64,000 bases of DNA from Bremerella sp. TYQ1 (GCF_020150455.1 NZ_CP083740.1:5911001-5975000); one strand, 5' to 3'. Positions 52,388 through 63,638 are shown, counted from the stretch's first letter. Made by a program: numbers and translations. Notes: a model not told the origin generated them from the letters alone.

Positions 52388-53281
52388 TTAGGCCGCTTCG
52401 GAAGAAGGAGTGAATTCGGCGAGGCGATCCTCGCTCACGGCAAGGATCGACAAACGGTGCGTCTTTGCAAATTCTAACACGGCAGGCTCGTCGAGGAGAA
52501 TTGTTTTTTCTGCTTCCAATACGAGCGTGCTTGCCCCGGCGTCGACCATCGTCTGCAATGTTTTCACGCCAATGGTGGGGACGTCGAACCGCATATCTTG
52601 CTGGGGTTTGGCGACTTTCACGACGGTAAAGTTGCCCGCTTTGCACAGTTCGCCGGCGCGGCGAATGCAAGCGTCGGTCCCTTCGATCGCTTCCAGGGCC
52701 AGAACGGCCTGATTCTTGACGGCAACACTTTGTCCAACATCGAGTCGGCCGAGTTCCTTGGCCATTTCCCACCCGAACTCGATATCCTTCAGCAGTTTTC
52801 CGCCAGGCTGAGGACCAGCGAGGACTCCAAAATTCACGAGCAACTCCGGGGCATAATCGGTAGCAGGCAGAAACGTAATTCCACTCTTGGCAAAGCCGTC
52901 CACAATCGCCAGCAGCAACGTATCGTCCTTGCGATCTTTGCTGCCCCACAAAAGCTGCGGAGCAAACGTTTGGATGCAGAACCAGTCTGGACGATGTTTC
53001 CAAACGGCCCCACGATCGAACAGACGAATCTTGTGAATTTTGCCGGCCATTGTCGCTTCGGCGGCGCGATGCTTCACAAAATGGCGTTTCACTTTGCCAA
53101 GCTGGCCGAGACCGACCCAAACAGTCGCGTCGCAAATCTCTTCGAGCACGGGATCGGCATGATCTTTGACCGCGGCGCAGATCACTTGGCGTCCGCTTCG
53201 TTTCACCGCTTCGGCAACGACGATCGGTAGATTTCCCCAACCAGCCAGTAGGCCCACGGGGGTCGAAGGTAATGCATCCAT
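52388..53281 (-). CDS. lpxI: UDP-2,3-diacylglucosamine diphosphatase
   Basis: A 297-residue LpxI (DUF1009) protein, which replaces LpxH in many bacteria, cleaving UDP-2,3-diacylglucosamine in lipid A synthesis. The N-terminus GLLAGWGNLPIVVAEAVKRSG and the middle GQSVAVKNQAVLALEAIEGTD are family-specific, and the C-terminus shows FDVPTIGVKTLQTM. It follows lpxD by 10 bases, so both steps are coordinated. This supports a lipid A-type outer membrane in the host. Confidence 0.92.
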   Translation of the reverse strand: MDALPSTPVGLLAGWGNLPIVVAEAVKRSGRQVICAAVKDHADPVLEEICDATVWVGLGQLGKVKRHFVKHRAAEATMAGKIHKIRLFDRGAVWKHRPDWFCIQTFAPQLLWGSKDRKDDTLLLAIVDGFAKSGITFLPATDYAPELLVNFGVLAGPQPGGKLLKDIEFGWEMAKELGRLDVGQSVAVKNQAVLALEAIEGTDACIRRAGELCKAGNFTVVKVAKPQQDMRFDVPTIGVKTLQTMVDAGASTLVLEAEKTILLDEPAVLEFAKTHRLSILAVSEDRLAEFTPSSEAA

Positions 53282-53291
53282 GATGTGCGAC

Positions 53292-54359
53292 CTACGAGGC
53301 TTTGCGAATGATCGGTTCGGCGATCGCTTCGGCTTCCTGTTCCAATTGCTCGATACGCTTGGCCAGCATCTTGATCGTCTTACGCATCTCTGGCAGCTTT
53401 TTGATCGCCATGTGTTCGCTCAGAATCACCTTGGCAGGACCTGCCGGAATTCCCAGCGTTTGTTGGTGTTCTGGAATATCGGAGCCAATACCAGCTTTCG
53501 CGCCGATCATCGCCCCAGATCCGATATGGACGTGGTCGCGAACACCGACTTGTCCAGCCATCACCACGTAGTCGCCGGTCGTGGCACTACCAGCGATACC
53601 AACTTGCGAGCAAATCAGGTTGTGCTTACCAATACGGCAGTTATGTCCAATTTGTACGGTATTGTCGATCTTGGTTCCCTCGCCGATCAGTGTCGAACCA
53701 TAGGTTCCTCGATCCACCATCGCCCCGGCACCGATTTCCACATCTGCTTCCAGAACAACATTCCCCAGTTGGGCGGAAAGGAGATGCTTGCCGGAGGATG
53801 AATCGTATCCGAAGCCATAAGCGCCCAGCACGGCATTCGCATGGATGATGCAGCGATCGCCTACCTCGGTGCGGTCGTATAGGACAACGCCGGGGAAGAT
53901 CACTACGTCATCCCCGATGTGACAGCCAGCTTGGATATGAACGCCGCTATGGATGACGCTATTTTTGCCGATCGTCACCCCGTCGCTGATGATCGCCCCA
54001 GCACCGACAGTGGCTGTTGGATCGACGACGGCGGCCAAGGATACAATTGCCGAGCGGTGAATGCCGACGGTTTGTTTCTGTTCCCACGGCTGAAAGAAGC
54101 GGATGACTTTGCCGAACGCTTCATGAACATTCGCCACCACGATGCCGTCGATGCTCAGTTTGTCTGACTCTTCGCGCACGAGGACGGCCGATGCCTGGCA
54201 GTCTTCCATCAGCAGTGCTGCCTGGTCAGGCTTGTCCATCAGGGTGATTTCGCCGGCCACCGCGTCGCGGATGATATTCGCGCCGGTGATGACGCGATCA
54301 GGGTCGCCGAAGACCTTGCCGTCAACAAGTTCGGCTATTTGTGCCAGCGTGGTGCCCAT
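53292..54359 (-). CDS. lpxD: UDP-3-O-acylglucosamine N-acyltransferase
   Basis: ATG 54359 (MGTTLAQIAELVDGKVFGD) matches the family start; the frame is open to 54440. The 355-residue enzyme adds an acyl chain to the glucosamine nitrogen in lipid A synthesis. After a small N-terminal uridine-binding domain it has a long left-handed beta-helix of hexapeptide repeats (VGAGAIISDGVTIGKNSVIH). The catalytic His lies in TVQIGHNCRIG. A short C-terminal helix, KMLAKRIEQLEQEAEA, ends the protein. lpxI follows by 10 bases. Confidence 0.94.
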   Translation of the reverse strand: MGTTLAQIAELVDGKVFGDPDRVITGANIIRDAVAGEITLMDKPDQAALLMEDCQASAVLVREESDKLSIDGIVVANVHEAFGKVIRFFQPWEQKQTVGIHRSAIVSLAAVVDPTATVGAGAIISDGVTIGKNSVIHSGVHIQAGCHIGDDVVIFPGVVLYDRTEVGDRCIIHANAVLGAYGFGYDSSSGKHLLSAQLGNVVLEADVEIGAGAMVDRGTYGSTLIGEGTKIDNTVQIGHNCRIGKHNLICSQVGIAGSATTGDYVVMAGQVGVRDHVHIGSGAMIGAKAGIGSDIPEHQQTLGIPAGPAKVILSEHMAIKKLPEMRKTIKMLAKRIEQLEQEAEAIAEPIIRKAS

Positions 54360-54462
54360 GGAGGAATCCTTTCCAAAGCGGGTCATTGCGATACGGATCG
54401 CCCTAATGTATCCGTTTTGCCCCACAGCGACCAACATCAATTAGTCGCGGAAGCTGGGAGAA

Positions 54463-55179
54463 TTAGTCCCGCAAAATGGCTTCTGCCGTTTCGTCTAAGT
54501 TGCGGAAGTGATTCGTGATATCACCGGGCAACGCCTGGTCCGTTCGATTGAGGAAGATCGTTTGCCAGCCGAAATTTTTCGGCGATTCGACATCATTTTC
54601 CCAGTCGTCGCCGATCAAAAGAACTTCATCCGGGGCGACATTCAGCTGGGTGGTCGCCGACTCGTAGAAATGATGGGAAGGTTTTACCCATCCCATTTCG
54701 GAAGAGATAAACAAGCATAGATCAAACGCTGGGAAGTGCTGGGCGACGATCGGCCGCAAGCGTTCGTCGAAGTTCGATGCTAGCCCCAAGCGAAAGCCAG
54801 CAGCGGCAAGCTTGGACAGGGCAGGGGAGACGTCTGGAAAAACACGCCAATGCTGGGGATCCGCGAAATGGTCCCAAAGCTTCTCGAATAGATCGAGCTG
54901 CAAGTGCTCTGGGGGATCAACCACATAGCTCACAATGGCCAACCATCGCTGACGCTCGGCTGCTTCGTCCGTTTGAAGCGGATCTGCTTGTCCCCGCGAT
55001 GCCTGAAAGGCCTGAACACTGTACCGACGGATCGCTTCGCGAAATCGCGTTTTCAGTTGGTCGATATCACGACCGAGCCCTATAGAAAGGGCTGCGGATT
55101 GATAGGCCGCGGCGACCGAAGGAAATGATTCGATCACCGTTCCGACCGCGTCCAGAAGAATCACCTTCGGACGCGGCAT
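54463..55179 (-). CDS. HAD family hydrolase (class IA)
   Basis: A 238-residue HAD phosphatase. Motif I is ILLDAVGTVI: the nucleophilic Asp is kept but the usual second Asp is Val, a change also found in HDHD3-like proteins. A helical cap follows. Motif II is GLASNFD and motif III/IV are GWVKPSHHFYE and LLIGDDWENDVESPK. The substrate is unknown. It lies between rseP and lpxD on the same strand, which may mean cotranscription without a shared pathway. Confidence 0.85.
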   Translation of the reverse strand: MPRPKVILLDAVGTVIESFPSVAAAYQSAALSIGLGRDIDQLKTRFREAIRRYSVQAFQASRGQADPLQTDEAAERQRWLAIVSYVVDPPEHLQLDLFEKLWDHFADPQHWRVFPDVSPALSKLAAAGFRLGLASNFDERLRPIVAQHFPAFDLCLFISSEMGWVKPSHHFYESATTQLNVAPDEVLLIGDDWENDVESPKNFGWQTIFLNRTDQALPGDITNHFRNLDETAEAILRD

Positions 55180-55204
55180 TGGTTTACCTGCTTCCCTCAG
55201 CGGA

Positions 55205-57313
55205 CTAACCCCAAGGGAAGAAGCGGTTGATGTCGAGGAATATCACGGTGACCATTAATGTCAGCACCATGGCTAACCCTAAATAGGTCAGGCGAAGCAT
55301 CCACTTCTCGTTCATCGCTTTGCCACGGATGCCTTCGTAAATCAGGAACATCATGTGACCGCCGTCGAGAACCGGAATCGGCAGGAAGTTCACCACCGCC
55401 AGGTTGGCACTGATCAACGTCAGGAAGGTCAGCAGCCGTGAAACGCCTCGAGAAGATTCGGCGGTGGCGACGTACAAAATCGTGCCTGGTCCGCCGAGTC
55501 CGCTGATCTGCATCTCGCCGGAGAAGATCTTGCGGATCACCATGACGACCTGATTCATCCCTTCGCCCACTTCACGGACGCCGAGGTAAAGCGAATCGCC
55601 AATGCTGGTCGCGTATTGAATCTTTTCTTCGATCTCAAATCGCAAGTAGCGGCTTTGAAGCATTTCGGTTTCGGAAAGACTGTTCTCGACCGAAACGTTT
55701 TTCGCGGCGCCGGTATCCTTCTTCTTTACCGTCAGGATCATCGCCGTATCGGGATGGGCGACTTGCAGTGTCCACTGCACGGCTTGCCAAGCGATTTCGT
55801 CCGTTTTGACTTTCACGTCCTTGGCACCGATCTTCATCTTCTCGTTGACCACTTTGGCCGCTTCGGTTGTGCCTTCAAAGCCAACGATGAGAATTTCGTC
55901 GCCGGCAGCGAGACCTGCTTCAGCGGCAGACGTGCCAGGCAAAACTTCTGCGATCGTGGTGGTTAAGTCGAACGTCAAGCCAAGCGTTTGGAGGCCGATT
56001 TCATAGCCGGGCATGTATTCCGAGGAAAAGCCCTGCGGGACGACCGTATCAATCGAAAACGTTTCTTCTTTGCCACTTCGCTCGATGACGACATCGACGG
56101 TGTCGCCAGCCCATTTCGTTTCGCGACTAGGCAGTGTGTAACCGTCGCCAAGTGGTTCGCCGTTGATCGAAATCAACTTGTCGCCCACTTTCAGACCTGC
56201 CTTTTCGGCTGGTGAGCCGGAACGAATCGCGCGGATAGGGCTGATCTCCATCACGAGACCGGTCTCGCGATAAGGCACCGTTGGAATTTCGACTTCCACT
56301 TCTTCGGTCGCTTCGGTGTCCCCTTCGCTTTCGACTTTGCGTTCGAGCTTAAGCTTTAACGCATCGTAAGGGTGATTGGCGACATACTTCTGATAGTCGA
56401 GGAAGTTCTTGATCGGCTGATCGTTAATGCCAATCAGGTTATCGCCAGGTTTCATTTGGTCGGCGACTTCACTGCCGAAGACAATGCCCATCAATTCCGG
56501 GGCGATGACCATTTGCGTGGTGTACATCGGAGCGACGCCGATCGTCGGCCGCTTGGAATCCTTATAGGTATTCTTCGGCGTGATATCGATCACTTCCTTT
56601 TCGCCGTCGGCTCGCTGCACGACAAACGGCATTGGTTTGTCGTCGCCGTTCATGATGATCTGCAGCGTCATGTCTTTATCGAAGCGGAGATCCTTGCGGA
56701 TGTCGCCTTGAGCGTTAAGACCGACGATTTCATCTCCAGGGCTGAGACCAACTTCCCACGCAGGCGAGCCAGGCTGAACCCAACTGATCTGAGCAGGAAT
56801 GTAAGGAACGCCCATGTTGTAGGCGACCGCGGCGAAGATCACGCCGAAGATCAAGTTGAACACCACGCCGGCCGAGATAATCGCCATGCGCTGAGGAACG
56901 CTTTTGGCGGTGTAGCTGCGGGGATTCACGACTTCCTGCTTGTTGCCAGCTTCGTCGACGGTCTCGATCATTGTCGAGGCCGACTCGTCATCTGCATTGT
57001 TAGGGTTGTCGTCCTGACCGAGCATCTTGACGTAGCCACCCAGCGGAATCGTTCCGATACCGTATTCGGTTTCGCCCCACTTCTTTTTCCACAGTGCGGA
57101 AAAAGTCCAAGGACCGAGGGTGATCGGCACGTCGAAGCCGACATAGAACTTGTCGCAACGCACGCCGCAAGCTTTGGCGACCAGGAAGTGACCCAGTTCG
57201 TGTACGAAAATCACGATGCCCAAGCCGATGATGCCCTGCATGAAGGCCCAAATGCCGCCTAAGTATTGGAGCAGGCTTGGTCCTTCGCTTGCCGCAAACA
57301 GCAAGTGATCCAC
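55205..57313 (-). CDS. rseP: RseP-like site-2 metalloprotease with multiple PDZ domains
   Basis: GTG 57313 (VDHLLFAASEG) is taken as start; GTG/ATG 57337 lengthens it by eight residues. The 702-residue inner-membrane zinc protease has the HELGH motif (about residue 40) in IVIFVHELGHFLVAK, and the third metal ligand in PIPVLDGGHMMF near the C-terminus. Between them are about four PDZ-like modules (near residues 170, 270, 360 and 450), against two in E. coli RseP. It should cut membrane proteins such as anti-sigma factors. The start overlaps the end of dxr by about 55 bases. Confidence 0.9.
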   Translation of the reverse strand: MDHLLFAASEGPSLLQYLGGIWAFMQGIIGLGIVIFVHELGHFLVAKACGVRCDKFYVGFDVPITLGPWTFSALWKKKWGETEYGIGTIPLGGYVKMLGQDDNPNNADDESASTMIETVDEAGNKQEVVNPRSYTAKSVPQRMAIISAGVVFNLIFGVIFAAVAYNMGVPYIPAQISWVQPGSPAWEVGLSPGDEIVGLNAQGDIRKDLRFDKDMTLQIIMNGDDKPMPFVVQRADGEKEVIDITPKNTYKDSKRPTIGVAPMYTTQMVIAPELMGIVFGSEVADQMKPGDNLIGINDQPIKNFLDYQKYVANHPYDALKLKLERKVESEGDTEATEEVEVEIPTVPYRETGLVMEISPIRAIRSGSPAEKAGLKVGDKLISINGEPLGDGYTLPSRETKWAGDTVDVVIERSGKEETFSIDTVVPQGFSSEYMPGYEIGLQTLGLTFDLTTTIAEVLPGTSAAEAGLAAGDEILIVGFEGTTEAAKVVNEKMKIGAKDVKVKTDEIAWQAVQWTLQVAHPDTAMILTVKKKDTGAAKNVSVENSLSETEMLQSRYLRFEIEEKIQYATSIGDSLYLGVREVGEGMNQVVMVIRKIFSGEMQISGLGGPGTILYVATAESSRGVSRLLTFLTLISANLAVVNFLPIPVLDGGHMMFLIYEGIRGKAMNEKWMLRLTYLGLAMVLTLMVTVIFLDINRFFPWG

Positions 57314-58476
57314 TTGATAGACTCCTCTCGGGCCCAAGCATCAAGCTCGAGCAGCCGGGTTAATTCTGGGTTGGTTTCAAACGGGTGTTCGTCCAAAAGG
57401 TGACGACATACCCGGTAAATGTCTACGAAACGAATTTTACCTTCTAAAAACTGCTGCACGGCGACTTCGTTGGCCGCATTTAAGACCGCTCCGCACGTGC
57501 CTCCCCGCTCAGCAACCTCTTTCCCTAGCTTAAGGGCGGGAAATCGCTCGTAGTCTGGAGGCTCGAATTGCAGTTGGAAGGCTTTCGTCAGGTCCAGCTC
57601 TTTCGCCGGACACTCGGTTCGCTGGGGATAGGTCATCGCCAGCTGAATGGGCATTCGCATGTCGGGCGGGCTCATTTGGGCCACAACCGAACCATCCACA
57701 AATTCCACAAGGGAGTGGACGATCGACTGGGGATGGACCACCACGTCGATCTGGTCGACCGTCAAATCGAAAAGCCACTTGGCTTCGATCAATTCGAGGG
57801 CCTTGTTCATCATCGTTGCCGAATCAACCGTAATTTTGGGGCCCATCTTCCATGTCGGATGGTCCAAGGCTTCTTCAGCGGTAACTTCTAAAAGCTGTTG
57901 CTGCGTGAACTTACGGAACGGGCCGCCCGAGGCGGTCAGGATCACGCGTTTCACATCGGCTTCTCGGCCAGCTTTCAGAGCCTGGAAGATGGCGCTGTGT
58001 TCGCTGTCGACCGGAAGGATCTCGGCGCCCGACTCGGCAGCCATTTGTGTGGCCAAATGTCCCGCAACGACCAAAGTCTCTTTGTTGGCCAGCGCGACTC
58101 GTTTTCCGGCCGCAATTGCTGCGAAGGTGCCTTCCAGTCCGGCTCGGCCAACTATGGCTGAAACAATAATATCCGCTTCGGGGTGTGCGGCCACTTCCTG
58201 CAGCCCGGCCGTTCCGGTTAGCAGGGTCGTTTCGGTGGGAAGATCGGACCAATCAAATTCGGCGGCGGCAGCTTCGTCGCTCGCAACGATAAACTTTGGT
58301 TGATGCTTGATGGCCGACTTCAGAAGGTCGTCCAGACGCCCATGCGCTGTCAGGGCAAAGGGAGCGAACGCCCCCTTGCTTGCTCGAATCACATCCAGCG
58401 TACTGCAGCCGATACTCCCGGTAGATCCGAGGACGACAACGTTCTGGCAGGATTTCGAGGTGGACGAGCTTTGCAT
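57259..58476 (-). CDS. dxr: 1-deoxy-D-xylulose 5-phosphate reductoisomerase
   Basis: A 405-residue NADPH enzyme making methylerythritol phosphate, the step before IspD. The nucleotide-binding motif VVLGSTGSIGCSTLDVI is at the N-terminus. The metal-binding and substrate motifs are ALANKETLVVAGHL, PVDSEHSAIFQ and the loop KMGPKITVDSATMMNKALE. The C-terminal LNAANEVAVQQFLEG is also typical. It is the first gene of the leftward run dxr-rseP-HAD-lpxD-lpxI. The dxr-rseP neighbourhood is common in bacteria. Confidence 0.96.
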   Translation of the reverse strand: MQSSSTSKSCQNVVVLGSTGSIGCSTLDVIRASKGAFAPFALTAHGRLDDLLKSAIKHQPKFIVASDEAAAAEFDWSDLPTETTLLTGTAGLQEVAAHPEADIIVSAIVGRAGLEGTFAAIAAGKRVALANKETLVVAGHLATQMAAESGAEILPVDSEHSAIFQALKAGREADVKRVILTASGGPFRKFTQQQLLEVTAEEALDHPTWKMGPKITVDSATMMNKALELIEAKWLFDLTVDQIDVVVHPQSIVHSLVEFVDGSVVAQMSPPDMRMPIQLAMTYPQRTECPAKELDLTKAFQLQFEPPDYERFPALKLGKEVAERGGTCGAVLNAANEVAVQQFLEGKIRFVDIYRVCRHLLDEHPFETNPELTRLLELDAWAREESIKWITCCLRQAKDQACSNT

Positions 58477-58700
58477 GGACCGCTTCGCAACAAGGGTGGC
58501 TTCTTAACTGCCGATTGTTTCAGAATTTCCGGATTCGCGAAAGATTACTGTGGAAGATCGCTCAGCATGCTGTAGCCCCGATCGCAATTCCGCGCAATGT
58601 GCCAATTCTTTTCAAGAACATGTCGAGTCACATGTTGCCCGTTCGATTAGCTGGTGAGTCCTGATTTACCACATCATCGAAACGAGCGGAGAAACACGCG

Positions 58701-59117
58701 ATGCAATCCTCAACCATCAAAACCGTCATCGGCTGGATTTTGACAGGCCTCGTTGGGCTGTTCCTGATCGGAGCGAGCGGCCTGCCTAAGTTCCTCTTCG
58801 ATTGGCCTGGCAAAGAAGAAATGATGGAACACATGGGCATTGCGTTAAATTTGTTGCCCGCGATCGCAGTGATTGAGATCGCGGTTACCGTCTTGTTTTT
58901 GATTCCTCGCACAGCATTTCTCGGAGCGGTTCTGACGACGGGCTATCTGGGAGGAGCAGTCTTCACGCATTTGCGAGTCGGTGATGGTTGGTTCGAGGTG
59001 CTCTTCCCTGTCATTGTGGGCGGCATCATGTGGACGGGGTTGGTGTTGCGACGGCCCATGTTGTTTTCGCTTTTCCTGGGAGCGAAGCCGCAGCCTGCTC
59101 AGGAGGCAACTGCGTAG
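58701..59117 (+). CDS. DoxX-like family membrane protein
   Basis: A 138-residue protein with four membrane helices. The spacing IGASGLPKFLFDWPG, then IAVIEIAVTVLFLIPRTAFLGAVLTTGYLGGAVFTHLR, matches small DoxX-like proteins. The His-Leu-Arg end of helix three is typical. Function in the family is mostly unknown; some help quinone or thiosulfate oxidation. It is divergent from dxr and stands 128 bases before cmk. Confidence 0.85.
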   Translation: MQSSTIKTVIGWILTGLVGLFLIGASGLPKFLFDWPGKEEMMEHMGIALNLLPAIAVIEIAVTVLFLIPRTAFLGAVLTTGYLGGAVFTHLRVGDGWFEVLFPVIVGGIMWTGLVLRRPMLFSLFLGAKPQPAQEATA

Positions 59118-59245
59118 CTGGTCACGGTTTGCTCAACGAGACGGGGCCCGTCGAAGGTCGACTTACTTCTTGCTATAACTGCGTACGAGCATTCATGCTC
59201 AGCGCGAATCTGTCAGAAGTTTCCCGATAAAGTTGACCTTTCTGC

Positions 59246-59899
59246 ATGATTGTCACCATCGACGGCCCCGCCGGGGCAGGAAAGAGCAGTATCTCCCGTC
59301 GATTGGCGGATACGATCGGATACGAGTTTCTCGACACTGGGGCCATGTATCGAGTCATTGCCCTGCTTGGGCTGCGGGCCAACACCGACTGGGAAGATGA
59401 ACAGCGATTGGTCGACTTCGCGCGAACTGTCGAGATGGATCTGAGTGGCCCCCGCGTTCTATTGTTTGGTGAAGATGTCACCGAAGAAATCCGCACGCAG
59501 CGTGTCACCGCCGTTACACGCTACTCGGCGAAAAACGTTGGCGTCCGAGAGCAATTGGTCCGTTTGCAACGAGAAATCGCACACGGAAAGGATATCGTCA
59601 CCGAAGGTCGCGATCAGGGAACCCTTGTCTTTCCCAACGCCGAGTGCAAAATCTTCCTGACCGCTTCGCCCGAGGAAAGGGCTCGCCGCCGTGTTAACGA
59701 TTTAGCCGCTCGTGGCGAATCGGTGGAATTCGACGATATCTTGCAGCAACAAGCGAAGCGAGACGAAGAAGATAGCCAGCGGGAAGTAGGTCCCTTGCGC
59801 AAAGCAGAGGATGCGACAGAAGTGATGACCGACGGAATGACCGAGGAAGAAGTGCTCGCGAAGTTGGTTCAGATCGTGCAGCGGTGCCAGCATGCGTGA
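59246..59899 (+). CDS. cmk: Cytidylate kinase
   Basis: A 217-residue P-loop kinase phosphorylating CMP/dCMP. The Walker A is GPAGAGKSS (residues 7-15), followed by YEFLDTGAMYRVIAL. The NMP-binding and lid parts include VTEGRDQGTLVFPNA and RARRRVNDLAARGE. The typical Cmk motif of the lid is EEDSQREVGPLRKAEDA. Its last 8 bases overlap plsC, and the cmk-plsC-rpsA order is conserved in many bacteria. Confidence 0.95.
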   Translation: MIVTIDGPAGAGKSSISRRLADTIGYEFLDTGAMYRVIALLGLRANTDWEDEQRLVDFARTVEMDLSGPRVLLFGEDVTEEIRTQRVTAVTRYSAKNVGVREQLVRLQREIAHGKDIVTEGRDQGTLVFPNAECKIFLTASPEERARRRVNDLAARGESVEFDDILQQQAKRDEEDSQREVGPLRKAEDATEVMTDGMTEEEVLAKLVQIVQRCQHA

Positions 59900-60593
59900 A
59901 ACGAAGAAGCAACGAACGAAGTCGTGGGCACAACGGCTTTTGTATCGATTTCTACGCGTGGCAGCACGAATCGTCGCGGTTGGGTTCTATCGTGTTCGCG
60001 TGTTCGGCCGCGAAAACTGGCCCACCGAAGGGGGAGCGTTAGTCTGCTCGAACCATCAAGGCTTCTTCGATCCACTGATCGTCGGCTTGAGTTGCGATCG
60101 TCAACTGAGCTTCCTGGCAAAGAAGTCGCTCTTCAAGTTTCCTCTGAAAACCTTCATTGAAAAGCTGAACGCTATTCCGGTGAATCGAGCTGGAACGGGG
60201 CTTGATGGGCTGAAGGAAACGCTCAAACGACTGCGCGGAGGGGACTTCGTGCTAATTTTCCCGGAAGGAACGCGTAGTGAAACGGGCGAGATCGGCCAGT
60301 TGAAGCCTGGGTTTATTGCCGTGGCTCGCAAAGGAAAAGTGCCGATCGTTCCGGTTGTGTTCGATGGTTCTTTTCAGGCATGGCCTAAATGGCAGATTTT
60401 GCCATCGATCGGTGTGGTGCACGTATTGATCGGAAAGCCGATCGTGCCCGAGGAGATTTCGACGTTGTCGGACGACGAGCTTTTGACTTTGCTGCAAGAG
60501 CGAATGCATACCATGTTTCGGGAAGTGCAATACTCGCGAGCACGTTCGATGAATCCCCGCGTACATACCGAAGATAAGACCCAGTTTGCCTAA
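59892..60593 (+). CDS. plsC: 1-acyl-sn-glycerol-3-phosphate acyltransferase
   Basis: A 233-residue membrane-associated enzyme that makes phosphatidic acid. Acyltransferase block I is NHQGFFDPLIVG (HxxxxD), block II KKSLFKFPLKTFIEK, block III FPEGTRSE and block IV VPIVPVVF. A basic/hydrophobic N-terminus may anchor it in the membrane. It starts 8 bases before the end of cmk. The following 274 bases form the rpsA leader. Confidence 0.92.
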   Translation: MRETKKQRTKSWAQRLLYRFLRVAARIVAVGFYRVRVFGRENWPTEGGALVCSNHQGFFDPLIVGLSCDRQLSFLAKKSLFKFPLKTFIEKLNAIPVNRAGTGLDGLKETLKRLRGGDFVLIFPEGTRSETGEIGQLKPGFIAVARKGKVPIVPVVFDGSFQAWPKWQILPSIGVVHVLIGKPIVPEEISTLSDDELLTLLQERMHTMFREVQYSRARSMNPRVHTEDKTQFA

Positions 60594-60867
60594 ACCGACT
60601 TTTCTTTGACCGTTTTTCCCGAAACGGAGTGCCTCACCCCACCTTCTGTGGTTGATGGTATTTTGGGGATTTGATACTTTTACGGGTTCTCGCTGGATCG
60701 AGCGTTATGAAGGGTATAGTGGTTTACCCTGCGCAGGTTCATTCATCCTGGCATTTTGCACTCGAAACCTCGCCTTCGGAGATCAGGCTCAGCCGCCATT
60801 TCATCGTTTATTGCGGCACCCTTTTTATCTCCCGCGACTTCGAGCCCCCTGGTTCAAACTTTAAAGC
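60594..60867 (+). other. rpsA upstream region
   Basis: These 274 bases hold no supported gene. There is a short inverted repeat (GGGTA...TACCC, about 60715-60732) and a TATAGT nearby, but no good -35. The length suggests that rpsA has its own promoter and a leader that could be regulated, as known for rpsA in other bacteria. Confidence 0.4.
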
Positions 60868-62685
<1,818 letters not shown>

Positions 62686-62718
62686 TCCGCTGTACTTCGT
62701 TATCATTCAAAAAACAGA

Positions 62719-62750
62719 AAAGCCTCGAGGGAAACCTCGAGGCTTTTTTT
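62719..62750 (+). terminator. Intrinsic terminator after rpsA
   Basis: AGCCTCGAGG (62721-62730), loop GAAA, CCTCGAGGCT (62735-62744), then six or more T. A perfect 10 bp stem with a GNRA-type loop. Confidence 0.95.
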
Positions 62751-62889
62751 ATGAACGCTTCTGCGGTGGCAACAGACGGTGGTGAATTGTGAAAAAAACG
62801 GTACAGCAGGTGCCATGCCTGCGACTTGATTCGCAAGCCTTCATTCCGTTTTTCTGTCTACTAATACGTGAGCAGGGCGCGTCGGTTTA

Positions 62890-63297
62890 CTAACTGCGAA
62901 GACGCTTTTGCAGGTCTCGAATTGAGGTGGTCCACTCTCCTCCTTCGTCCCCTTCTTCCCAAAGCTCCTTCAGTTCGGACTCGTCGGCCAGAATTCTCTC
63001 CAGCGCTTTGTCCGCCGTCGCGAGCAACTTAGCGTCTGGCTTTAGTGATACCGATTGAACCCACTCGTCGACCGATTCAGTGTACGCATCTACCTGGGAT
63101 CCCCTCCCCAGTAGCTTGGCCAAGGTTTCTGCCGCGGCGACCGCTTCTTGTGCGAGGTCGGCGTCGAGGTAGTCCTCCTCTTGTACGACAGCGTCCAGGG
63201 TCTCCTGGATCAGTGAGAAGTCGTTTGTTTCCTCCAGGCCATAGGCCCAGTCTGCGGCGGTATCGTTACCAAACGGTTCTGCGGACCATGTTCCCAT
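62890..63297 (-). CDS. DUF4259 protein
   Basis: A 135-residue soluble protein. The N-terminus MGTWSAEPFGNDTAADWAYG is characteristic of DUF4259. The remainder is helical and acidic, with ALERILADESELKELWEEGD near the C-terminus. Function is unknown; members are scattered across bacteria, often as single genes. It is convergent with rpsA and divergent from the sigma factor gene. Confidence 0.88.
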   Translation of the reverse strand: MGTWSAEPFGNDTAADWAYGLEETNDFSLIQETLDAVVQEEDYLDADLAQEAVAAAETLAKLLGRGSQVDAYTESVDEWVQSVSLKPDAKLLATADKALERILADESELKELWEEGDEGGEWTTSIRDLQKRLRS

Positions 63298-63638
63298 CGA
63301 TGTAGGCGCTTTCGTAAGAGTTATGCAGTGGAGGCGAATGGAAGTCGGAAGACTTGCCGGGCACTATTCTCGTGACATTGGGAACGTCATTCAATAGTCG
63401 AAAGATTGTTGCCTGTGGTGCGTGCTTAGTCCGTTTTAATGCTTCTAATCGAAACCCTCGTTACGAATTCTCCCAAACGCAGGGTCGTTCCAAGTGCATC
63501 CCGTACGACCGGAACATTCGGCGCATTGGGGATCGTTTCTCTACCTGCCAAAGAAAGTGATAGCACATGGACGATAGCAGTGGTGTGACAGCGTGAAAAG
63601 TTTTTCCCCCGCCACGTATCGAAAGCATAGACGAAACC
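63298..63638. other. Divergent intergenic region before the sigma factor
   Basis: These 341 bases lie between DUF4259 and the sigma factor gene. Only short open frames are present. I see no convincing promoter, repeat or RNA gene. Confidence 0.4.

Noticed and set aside
62809..62840. A third member of the GGTGCCATGC repeat family
   Set aside because: Only the first ten bases agree with the element at 38876; the arms do not form the same hairpin.
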